Assembly (NCBI RefSeq): GCF_000003815.2
Contig: NC_049981.1
Coordinates: 30,948,309-31,010,308, forward strand
DNA: 62,000 bases
Direction: 5' to 3'
DNA from: Branchiostoma floridae
Taxonomy: Eukaryota; Chordata; Leptocardii; Amphioxiformes; Branchiostomatidae
Positions 12,501 through 24,500 of the stretch are shown piece by piece; position 1 is the stretch's first letter; every line of letters starts with the position of its first letter. The position numbers were made by a program, and so were the translations under genes. The notes beneath the pieces were generated by a model that was not told the origin of the DNA, searched no databases, and saw nothing but the letters and a program-made list of their open reading frames with translations.

Positions 12501-15500
12501 ACAAGTAGGATGCAATATGTCAGCTGTTGTAAAACCTTTGGTGTAAAAACGAGGTGCCTACTACACTGTACTTGGATACAATACAGTGTAGGTTTTGCTT
12601 TAAATTTATTCAAAGAAGACACTTTTGCCCAACATGAAGTTCATTCCCCCCAGATCCCACAGCCCTGCAGTACCAGAGAGAGGTGGAGCCCCTGTGCAAG
12701 TTGGGGGATGTCTACAGTAAGCGAGGTCAGCAGACAGGAGATGGGAGAGACTTTGTCAAAGCAGCAGCACTCTACAATGCAGCAATAGCCAGGTCAGAGG
12801 ATCAAGTTGTCAACTGTAACATAGACACAGCTTTAGAAGAAATAGGGCACACCTTCGTCAAATGTATCTTAGATATCCGTTGTAATGCTAGCCAAGACAA
12901 CACACAAAACCACAAGAAACAGCTGAAGGAGATGCGAGACCAAATCAAGCTGGAGATGGAAACCATTGACCAGCAGCTGGATCCCTATGTACATGATGAG
13001 GACGACCCACGTGTCAAAGAGATAGAGGCAAAACGAGCTCAGGCTGTCAGGCAGTTGTTTGAAAAAATAGCACAACAAAGGAAGGAGTTCATCAGCCTGC
13101 TTGTAGAAGAGTGTATTGGGGTAATGGGTACCCCTCCCTGTAAGTATGCCCTGATAGGTTTGGGTTCACAAGCCACAGGGCTGGTAACTCCATACTCAGA
13201 CCTGGAGTTTGCCATCTTGGTAGGGGAAGAAAGTGAAGAATGTCTTGTGTATTTCCGCAACCTCACCCACTATCTACACCTTAAGGTGGTTAACGTGGGA
13301 GAAACTATTCTCCCAGCACTGGGAATAAAATCTCTCAATGACTTCTACTCCAAGAATCCACTTGACAACTGGTACTATGACTCTATTACACCTCGTGGGT
13401 TTGCATTTGATGCCTCCATGCCAAAGGCAAGCAAGACCCCACTGGGCAGGCAAGGCCCTACATTAAACGATTCATCAAGTGAACTCATTTGCACCCCGAA
13501 CAACATGGTTTCAATACTACAAAAGGATGTCACAATATACCTGAGGGAAGGATATCACCTTGCCACTATCTTAAGAAACCCATGCCTGATAGCAGGGGAC
13601 CAGAATTTGATTGACACATACATGAGCATTACAGAGAAGATATTGCAAGCTGATGGTGGCAAAGTCGCTAGACAACTGGCACAGGAGACACAAAAAGAGA
13701 ACATCAGAAACTACATGTACGATGAAGAGGAAACAATAACAGCAAGGCTGATTGATGTTAAGAAAGAAGTCTATCGCTTCCCAGCTTTAGCAGTTGATTG
13801 CTTGTCCCAGTCCTCACAGATCAAACCCACCACAGTTTGGAAGATGATAGAAGAAATGGAAAACAAACAAGTGATCAGTCCCAACAATGCACACCACCTG
13901 ACAGTGCTTACCAGCATCTCAGCAGAACTCAGGCTCAGAACCTACATTGCAAATGGTGGGCAGAGAGAAAACCTGTCAGCTTTGGCATCGATGGAAACAA
14001 TCCTAAATCAACAAGAATCAGAACTGCAGATCAACGAAGAAGTGAATTTAGCAAATGCGCTGAAACCAGTTTTTTATTTACCAAATGGGAAACAGCTTTT
14101 CAGATATTTTTATACAGCAGTTCCTCTTAAGTTGGTGATGTCTAAATCAGGGGTGCCTAAGCATTTGCACGATCCCTATGAAATTCGTACGAATATTATG
14201 TGATACACACGAATCACTATGCGAAAACGCACGAATATTATGAAATTCGCACGAATCACTATGCGAAATCGTACGAATTTTATGAAATTCGCACGAATCA
14301 CTATGTGACACACACGAGCCTTATGTGATTTGCACGATCCTTATGCGAAATTGCGCAACCACTGGCGGGGTCACGTGACAAACGGAGCGGGATTTTCAAG
14401 ATGGCGGCTTCGCCGCTTCGGCGACTGAAAATACGATGTAACACGCCGAAATGAAGCTAAACAGTAGCTCACAGGCTATCAAATACATCTTTGCGACGCT
14501 AAATGTCCATTCCATGCCTTGAAATATAAATATCTCGGGTAGAAACGCTCAAAATCATGCCTCCTCCCGGCCGCCGTTTTTGCATAAGGATCGTGCAAAT
14601 CACATAAGGCTCGTGTGTGTCACATAGTGATTCGTGCGAATTTCATAAAATTCGTACGATTTCGCATAGTGATTCGTGCGAATTTCATAATATTCGTGCG
14701 TTTTCGCATAGTGATTCGTGTGTATCACATAATATTCGTACGAATTTCATAGGGTTCGTGCAAATGCTTAGGCACCCCTGTAAATGGGCTGGGAGGAATC
14801 CACCCAAACAACTATTCTCTGATCTCTATGATAATTCTCCAAGAGTACAAGGACTGATGTACCGTGAGTTATGCAAATATAGGATGGCTATCAGTTACCT
14901 CCATGAGGCCCTTCAGACAAGTGATAAAACTGAGACTGACGATACTATGCAACTGCTCAAGGGCATAGCACAAGCTAATTTTGAGGTGGGGGACTTTCAA
15001 AAAGCTATCAGCTATTATGAAGAAATACTTAAGATGCACATAAAAGTCCATGGAGAGAATGCAGCACATTCTGACATTGCAGATGCACGTACCAACCTGG
15101 GGGGAGTCTGGTTAATCCTCGGAGATCATCGGAAAGCAATTAGCTACTTTGAACAGGTGCTGCGGATGAAAAGGATTATCTATGGTCAGAGTACAGCACA
15201 TTATGACATTGCTGCATTACTGAACAACCTTGGGACAGCATGGTGTCATGAAGGGCTTGATTGCAGGGAAGCAATCAGCTACCTTGAGCAGGCAGTACAA
15301 GTAAATAGGAGGCTCTATGGTGAGACTTCAACACATCCTCACATTGCCAGCTCACTTGACAACCTGGGGTCAGCCTGGCTTAGCCTGGGAGAACACAGGA
15401 GAGCAATTAGCTACATAGAGCAGGCACTACAGATGAGGCAGAGTATTTATGGTCAGCAAACAGCACATCCTGATATCGTCAACTCACTCAATAACCTGGG

Positions 15501-18500
15501 TGGAGCCTGGTGTGAGCTGGGTGATTACAGGAAATCAATCAGGTTCTATGAACAGGCACTACAAGTAAATATGTGGATCTATGGTGAAACTTCAGAACAT
15601 CCTCTCACTGCCACTGTATTAGCAGGCCTGGGGCATGCCTGGCACAAAGAAGGTGACAACTGGAAAGCAATCAACTACTATGAACAGGCACTTCAAATGA
15701 AAAGGAGGATCTATGGTGAGACTACAGCACATCCTCGCATTGCTACAGTGCTGAACAGCCTGGGTGGAATCTGGGATGAACTGGGTGAACACAGGAGAGC
15801 AATCAGCTACTATGAACAGGCACTAGATATGAGAAGGAGCATCTATGGTCAGCATCCTTGCATTGCCATATCACTCAACAACCTCGGGGCTGCCTGGCAC
15901 CGTGAAGGTGCTTACAGGAAAGCAATCAGCTACTATGAACAGTCACTACAAGTGTCCAGGTGTATCTATGGTGAGACTAAAGCACATCTTCATATTGCTA
16001 CATTACTGAACAACCTGGGTGAAGCCTGGGCTGAACTGGGTGAACACAGGAAAGCAGTTGGCTATTATGAACAGGCACTAGAGATGAATAGGATCTACGG
16101 TCTACAAACAGCACATCCGGATATTGCAAACTCACTCAGTAAACTGGGGACAGCTTTGTACAACCTGGGAGATTTTAGTGCAGCTAACAGACCTCTCCTA
16201 GAGGCCATTGCAATGCTAAAGCAAATCCACCATCTTGACCAAAACCATTGAATGCTGAAAACAATTAAAAGGATCCCTGCCAAAAATCAGTGCACTGTTG
16301 ATGGATGAGAAATGCTTTATGTAAGATAACATTCAGACCATCACTTTTCATTCATTTATTTTAGTCATGCTGTTGTACAGCATAAATACTATAAGAAACA
16401 TTAAGGCAGGGAACAACAGAACATAAATCAGATACAGTAAGGCACGTGTATCTTCAGCGCTAACCCTGACTCTGAAACACAGGCCCTGGCATACATAACC
16501 AGATAGTGTCTCCCATCTGTGAGAGTTTGGCCAGCACACGGCTGTCGACTGCCTCTGCTTGCCACTGGTGTCTTTGCCACTAACCGTCAATGTAACCCCA
16601 CCCCCANNNNNNNNNNNNNNNNNNNNNNNNNNNNNNNNNNNNNNNNNNNNNNNNNNNNNNNNNNNNNNNNNNNNNNNNNNNNNNNNNNNNNNNNNNNNNN
16701 NNNNNNACTCTAATCCCAACTCTATCTCCAGCCCTTACAATGGCTGTGAAATACTTCTTCTTATACATGACCAGAGAGTCATGAGAGTCTCTCAAAAATT
16801 TGGCTGACACACGGTTGTCACCTGCCTCCTCCTGCAACTGTGTAACACTGGTATCTTCACCTCTATTAGCTTCACTGTAGCCCCAACTCCATCTCCAGTC
16901 TTTATCCTGGATTTAAACTACACATACACTCGACCAGCCTAATGTTCTCTGTGAAATTTTGGCCAGTACACAGTTGTCGGCAGCCTCCTTCTGCAACTGT
17001 AATACTGGTACATGTACCTTCGCCTCTAACCTTTGCTCTAGCCCTATCCCCATGTCCAGTCTTTATCCTGGTTCTAAAATAAACAAACACATGACCAGCC
17101 TGTGTTCTCACCTGAGAGAGTTTGGCCAGCACACGGCTGTCCACTGCCTCCTCTTGCGGCTGTGACACCTGCTGCGCCTGAAGCTCCTCTATCTCATCCA
17201 GCAGCTGTGCTTCTCGCACCTGGAGGGTCAGACAAGAAATTAGTTATCAACACATACAAATGTAGAATGGTTTGAAAAACTTAAGGAAGATTATCCCTTC
17301 ATGTACAGAGTGGCAATTTTTATATAGATTACTGTGCAATCATATGTAAATGTATTCAATTTTCAAGTAGGAAAATACTTAGAGTGAATGGAAATGAATA
17401 TGGATAATGATGCTATTTAATTAGCAATCTATGCTATCTAATTGGTTACCTGCAAATGTGAGTAATGATATTGATCCTGGATTTTTTTTTACTTTTAAAA
17501 ATGCAAGTTGCTAACATTATTTTTTTGCAGTCTAGAAATCCTTTCCTGCAAACAGCAGGTATCTTGAGCCCTGTGTAAAGCATGTTATCTTAAGGATATC
17601 TCAGTTAAGCACGTCACAGCAAGTATGAGCAGAGCAGAGCAGAGAGACAGACTTACATGTACAGTCCAGAAGAGCTTAAACCAGCTGAACAGAGTCTATA
17701 GAAGGAAGAGAAAGAGGAAGATAGGAGAATATGAAAGCATACATGCAGACAGTGTAGCTAGTCATTCATCAGGAAATTACTACACTTTGAATCTAAAGCT
17801 AGTAAATGTATGTTTTCGTTTATTCAGAAAAGAATCAGCATCGCAGTTTGTAAAAACAAACTGAATATCACTGATTATGTACAAATTTTTAACATGTCGA
17901 CTACAAAATATACGTATATACATCTATTAAACAAATTACAGTACATGATGTAGAAACGCCTATACAAAGTTGTACATTATACTTCACATAGAACACCGAA
18001 TGTATGTACTATGTTCTGAGAGGATGCTGATGTTGACTTTTACTTTCATATTGAATATCAAATTTGATGAATACCAACTATTTGAAAAAAATATGACTGT
18101 GAAGGTTGTCATGATTTCTTGCATCATTCACTCACTCACTCACTCACTCACTCACTCACTCACTCACTCACTCACTCACTCACTCACTCACCCACTCACT
18201 TATTCACTCACTCACTCACTCACTCACTCACTCACTCACTCACTCACTCACTCACTCACTCACTCACTCACCCACTCACTTATTCACTCACTCACTCACT
18301 CACTCACTCACTCACCCACTCACTTATTCACTCACTCACTCACTCACTCACTCACTCACTCACTCACTCACTCACTCACTCACTCACTCACTCACTCACT
18401 CACTCACCATATTTTAAGAGACTAAGAGACGAGAAGAAGCCACACCATGTAGAGTGGTTTTAGAACCAACATTTTACATTAGAATTAAAAATCAACTAGT

Positions 18501-21500
18501 ATATCTATTCATTACAGCTTTTGTACCTGTATGCCTGTACTTATCCTGATATATGTAGGGCATGAATGTACCATAAATGCTAACATCATCACTGCAAACC
18601 TACCTGTGCCTCCTCCAACTCTGTTCTGAGCTTCTCGCTCTGCTGACCAATCATCTCCAGCAGAGACAGCAGCTCGTCCCCCCCACCCTGTTCCATGCTG
18701 GTCATGAAACTCAGGAGGCTCATGGGAGACGGCATGCGGGTCGGGACCGGGGTAGACTGCATCCTGGGGTTCGAAGGTGACCCAGGGGTCGGGGAAGAGA
18801 GGGAGAAATCGGGCAGTTTGGTCAGCTCCGGGTCCTGTAGGTCCTCCGCTCGGAATATCACCCCCTCCGATAACAACGATGAGTTCAACACGCCGGAAAT
18901 GTTGGCGAAATTGCCGAGTTTTGGTCTGTTCTGGAAAGGGTAGCCAGAATCCGGGTTCAGGTAAAGATTTCCGTCCGAACTGCTGGAGGGTCCATTTTTA
19001 CACAGAGCAGTGGAGCTGGAGAATCCGGAATCTCCGTTTGGCAAGGATTTCACACGGATATTTGTTAGAGAAGATGACTTCTGCCTGTCCTGAGTGTGGT
19101 CGTATGAGCTCTCATCATGCAAATTGAAAGTGGTGTTAAGGGGTGTTGCTTTCAGCGCTGCCTCCAGCTTTCTCCCAAACTCGTCTGCCGAGAAAGTCAA
19201 GTCTTCGTCATGGCTTCCTGCTTTCCCATTGGTCGGCGTCCACTCTCTTTGCGACTTCACGCTAAGTTCAGAGGTCGAGCTCTGCGGGGTCATAGTCCCC
19301 ATGGTGCCTTCTCGACTCAACATCCCACTGTCGCTCGTTCGCTTATCCGACACGGAACTCGGCGAATCTAGCGCATTTCCCGCTCGTACCTGATCCACAG
19401 AGCCAGTCTGTACAGTCAGTGGCTTTGCCCTGCTCTGGGCCAGTCCCTGATTAAATGTTTTCAGCAGGTCCCTCGTTAGATACGTGTCTGACGCGCCGCT
19501 CGTTTGCCCGGAGTCTACAGCGCCTCCAGGTGTAAGACTTTCCCGAATCTCTTCTGCGAGGGACTTCTGCGGACTGGGTTTACGCTGAGACGATAGCATG
19601 GAGGGATCTGCGGCTTTCCCCGTGTTCAGAACTGCCGTTTGTGCGTCAGTGGAGCCAGTCAGCTTGCTCACACCGCTCACACTACTGTACTGGGAGGACC
19701 CACTGACGGTGCTCCGACTCGACACGTCACTAGCGCTCCTCTCTTTCGCTCCCTCATGCTGACCTTGAGAACTCCTGGTGGCTTGTCGACTGTGACCTTG
19801 AGTTGGTGACCTCTGCGTCAGGCCAAGGTCATCACTGAGGCTTCTCCCTGTAAAGATAAAAGGCAGTTAGAATTAACAACAATACACCAAAGACCAAGTT
19901 AGGGCTTAGGATTATCTTGCGTGTTGCAAGCTAATGCACTCTATAAAATGTACAGATTGAACACAAAGTTATAAATATTCTAGAGCTCTTAAAATTCATG
20001 ATGTTTTAATGAGCTCAGATCTTTGGGTACTACTACAGTAACAACTACTGTACTGCTACTACTACATGTACATGTGCAGACTTTCCTACCCTTAGTAGGA
20101 CAAGACAGTGCACTCCTGTTCCTTGGTACTGGTGAGGACTGGTATAGGCTTGTCTGTGAGCCCCTCTGTGGAGAAGTGTCTCTGCTCCTGGACTGGGCAG
20201 ATACTACTACTACTATACTACTGTACTACTACTACTGTACCGCCACTACCGCTACATGTGCAGACTTTCCTACCCTTAGTGGGACTTGACGGTGCACTCC
20301 TGTTCCTCGGTACCGGTGAAGACTGGTAGAGGTTTGTCTGTGAGGCTCTGTGTGGGGAGGTGTCCCGGCTCCTGGACTGGTGTGAGTTTGGGCTCCGTAT
20401 GGGGGAGAACTCTGAGGACAGGGTGGGGGTGGACCGCAGCAGACTGGCGTCCAGTTGTTTGGCAACACTGCTGTTGGGAGACTGGAACAATAGATATCAA
20501 AACTTAGCATGAAAGTTCATCTGTGTTGGTAAATGACATTATGGATAAACTAAACTATAACTAACCAACAGCCAAAAATTTGGGGTGAGTCTGAACTTAC
20601 TTGTAGTATTGCTTAGTTAAAGTTTGTTCGTCCATAATAGACATTATAACTTTACAAATTTTAACATAATGGCATGCCCGTATATAGCCAGGGGGTTTGA
20701 TGAATCCTATCTTGACAGAGACAGTCACCGTTTTTTTTTACTTTGAAATCCTCTCAAAAATGTTGGAAATGCCATTTCAGAGGGTTGAATTTTCAAAATT
20801 TCCAGGGCTGCACCCCTGAACCCTCTTATAAAGCTCACGCCTGCAGCGCTCGTCTCGCGTCTTCAGCACTCACTACAATAGTCAAAAAAATTTCCAAACA
20901 AAAATGCTGACTATGGGCATGTACATGACTTGTATGGCCCTTTTTCATGACCACAGAAGTACTAGATAAGAATTCAAGCTCTAACACGACATGCATAACA
21001 TTCTTGACTTGAAATTTCAAACAGTTACCAAGCAAAATACTAGTCTGCAACATTTCTGTTCTCTTTGACTAGAGTAACTAACAGTACATTGTTTACCCAG
21101 TTGCACATGTACAGGCTTGCTGGACATACAAGCTGACAGCTGTTACAATCAAGGATGGCACAATCAGTACATAATTTTGTACTATACAATGTAGCTTACG
21201 TTAAGTTGAAAACTACATGTTTACAGATCAACTATTAGATAAAAATAAATACCTGATTGAAGCTCTGTAGGGCCTCCTGTTTGAAACTCTCCAGTGACTT
21301 CAGCTGTTCCCGCAGGAGCTGTGGAGGGATAAATAAAACAACTTAATAAAGTCACAGACCTTTGCTAATGTAACAAATGTGTAAGACTATGGAACACACA
21401 GATTAAAGTTTCTATCTAACCTAGCAACAGCTGTCAACAGTGATGAACCTCCTTGGATACACTGTAAATTAAAAATTTATTAGTGACACTGTATAAAGAA

Positions 21501-24500
21501 AGTCTGCTTCTGTAAACAATATTTACTTTATGTTAATAGCACATACAGTTCAAGTTCCCTGGAACAATATACTTTGTTACAAAGTCTGCCTATAAATGGA
21601 GTGGTTCTTGTTTGTTAGGGAAATCCTCCTCTAGAAATCCTTTTATAATCGAATTAATACAACCTCATTGATTGTACAATGTTGCTCTAATTGAGCCTCA
21701 ACACTCAGACATTCATTTCTTTAGTTGAACCTGATAAGTCTATCTGAAAACCAATTTCCCTACTCTACTTTTTAAGGGCCCTTCAAGCCTTTCATGGCTG
21801 TAGCCCTAAGTGGCTACTTATAAACACACAGGGCACTCCTGTTGACCTTTTTCTGAATGTGACCTATGACATGGAACTTAACCTTGTGACCTGGAACCAC
21901 TTCTTGTGACCTCTTCCCTAAGATCTTTCAATTCACCCCTTCAAGCACCACCATGTGCACTCAGTAGAGTCTATTTTGTAGATTACTACTTTGTTCTGAG
22001 TAAATACGCTTCACAAGCGTCTACCCAGACCCCTTGACCTACAGTTCTACGTGTGTACTTAATCTGTATCCGTAGACCCGCCCTTCGTAGCACGTTACAG
22101 CTCCCGTAGCTCCTGTTTCTGTCGCCTAGATAACTGCCCTTCAGCTATGACACACCAGTTTCTGTGTGTATATCTTTATCTGGGCAGCCAGTATAGGTTA
22201 CACACCAGCGTTGCAGGTCAACAGTGTCCTTGTCATATTGCATCTCCACTCAAGAAGCACTCATCACACATTAGTTTCAGCATGCCAAGGCTTCTAACCT
22301 GTATCTACAAGTCAAGATGACCTTGTACCGACCTTGATGGAAGCCTGTTGTTTGGCCTGCTGTTCCAGAAGTACTTGGATGGGACGGCCTCCTTCTGCAG
22401 AACAGCAACAAACGCAAGGCTCTTACTAATATGTTATACAATAATTTCATCTTCAATCTGGTTCATTATGGCACCATAACACCATACAGGCACAACTACT
22501 AAGCTATCATTTGAAGCTATCATATTGGGATCAAATTCAAGTTAGCAAAAGGGCTTGGTAGCAGGGAAAAGAAGAAATTTTATCCATAAGCTGACACATT
22601 TAGTTTAAACTGAATGTAGATGCTCGTTTGAGATCTACCAGGTTGATAAAGGGACAGAGTGTGTCTCGAAAGCTTCCCAAGCTATGAACTTCAGTTCTGT
22701 GTATATGTTGTATAAATTTCTGTCAAAAGTTTGTTCTGTTGTTGTCTTAAAACTCTGAGAATGCAGGACAGAAAAACCCTTACCTCCTGGCCTCTTGGGT
22801 GGACTGGCAGCCTTCTGTACACCAGTGGGATGACTCTACAAGAGAAAAACACAAATTCCTGGTTAGACGTCTTGTTCCATTGTGACACAAAATTCCACAC
22901 ACATTTAAAAGAAAATTGTACCAGTAAATATTATCCTATGCTATCAAGGAGAGAGAGGGAGAGGGGGTTGGGAGAGGGTGGGTAGGAGGGGGAAAGAGAG
23001 GTGAGAGAAGGGAGGAGGAGGAGAAAGAGAGGACAGAGGGATGGAGGGAGGGGGTAAGGAGGCAGGGAGACATAGAGAGAGAGACCTTTGTCATTAAATG
23101 CTGATAGAAGCTTTTCCTTTCTTGATAAGTATCCTACACATCAGTGTTCACCCGAACACGTACATGTGCTGTGACTCACATATGGAATGTATCAACTCAG
23201 ACAAGTAATAACTGTTCTGTATATGTTGCCAACGCCCCTCCACCCACGCAGCAAAATTTATGAGGGGAAAACGGGAAAGTCTTATGGTATACTCCCAAGT
23301 TCTCATAAGGTTGCAGAACTACATAAAAGTTGCAAAGTATATTAATATTCTGTTAGTTGCTAAAAAATGATAAAATCCTTTATATAATCTCACTATATTT
23401 GGTCTTAACTTTAAAGAACTCTGGCCAAGTTTAAGACCTGTGCCTGGCACGGCCCCAAAATCTGTTCATGTCCCTGACTCACTCTAAAAAAGAGAGCAAG
23501 CAAAACTATAAGTACCTCAATTCAATCTAACATTCAAAAAGAGAGCAAGCAAAACTAAAAGTACCTCAATTCAATCTAACACTCAAAAAGAGAGCAAGCA
23601 AAACTATAAGAACCTCAGTTCAATCTAACACTCAAAAGCTATTAACAGCACATATTGCTCAACTTACCACTAAAATTCTCCTGCTGATTTTATCGACAAA
23701 ATTTACATCATCCTACCCTAAAGGCTGCAACCCTTTTCAGTAGTGTCCAAGATGGATGAGCAACAGTGGTTGGCATTCAAACCTGCGACTTCTCTCTGCT
23801 TCATCCCTTTAAGTTTGACCTATCCAGCCAAAATCCAGCCAAAGGACTACAACCCTTTCCAGCAATATCCACGTAAGGTGAGTAATACTGGCTGGGAATC
23901 AAACCTGAAACCTCTTGGTCTTGAAGTGGGTCTAACAATCACCAAACTGGTTCATCTCTTTACGACAAACCTACCAAGCAAAAATCCAGCCTACGAATGC
24001 AGCCTTTACCAGCAGTAGTATCCAAGTAAGGTGAATAAAATTGGCTGGGAATCAAACCCCAAACCTCTTGGTCTTGAAGCAGGTCTAACAATAAAAAAAA
24101 TGGTTCATCTCTTCAATGTCGCAATTTGAATATTGTCTTCAAATCCATCCTAGACAGCAAAATCCAGCCTAAGGAATGCAGCCTTTTCCAGTAGTAGTAT
24201 CCAAGTAAGGTGAGTAACACTGGTTGGGAATCAAACCTGAAACTTCTTGGTCCTGAAGCAGGTCTAACAATCACCAAACTGGTTCATCTCTTTAAGTCCA
24301 TCTCACCGAGCAAAATTCCAACCAAAGGACTGCAACCCTTTCCAGCAGTATCCAAGTACGGTGACCTCTTAGTCCCGAAGCAGTCCAAACAACCAGTTGA
24401 GCACCCCAGGTTCAACCCTTTCCCCCACGCACCCAGCAAACTTCTACGCTGCAGTTTTACAAGACCAGAAACAGAACAAACAACCCAGCATCCAACGAAC

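Larger units (their letters stand above)
9390..16251 (+). pseudogene. TPR-nucleotidyltransferase-TPR gene, interrupted by a transposon
   Basis: This gene is nested antisense in a CH-gene intron. Exons are 9368-10094 (ATG 9390), 12189-12340 and 12654-16251. Without the two lesions it would code 1,271 residues. Residues 1-~350 carry three diverged TPR-like units of the form LGD.Y...G....A..F.KAAA.Y. A Pol-beta/GlnD-like (DUF294-type) nucleotidyltransferase follows, with GLGSQATG...SDLEF at 13157-13210 and a possible third acid in FAFDASMP (13409). A helical block at ~13740-14000 resembles the DUF294 C-terminal region. About ten 42-44-residue kinesin-light-chain-type TPRs end the protein. Lesions are one surplus base in exon 2 and a 633-bp insertion at 14148-14780. 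Family context suggests a signalling or innate-immune role, but substrate and product are unknown. The lesions could be allelic or, for the single base, an assembly error. Confidence 0.8.

Noticed and set aside
18119-18463. Long frames of THSL/SLTH repeats
   Set aside because: Translation of the ACTC microsatellite.
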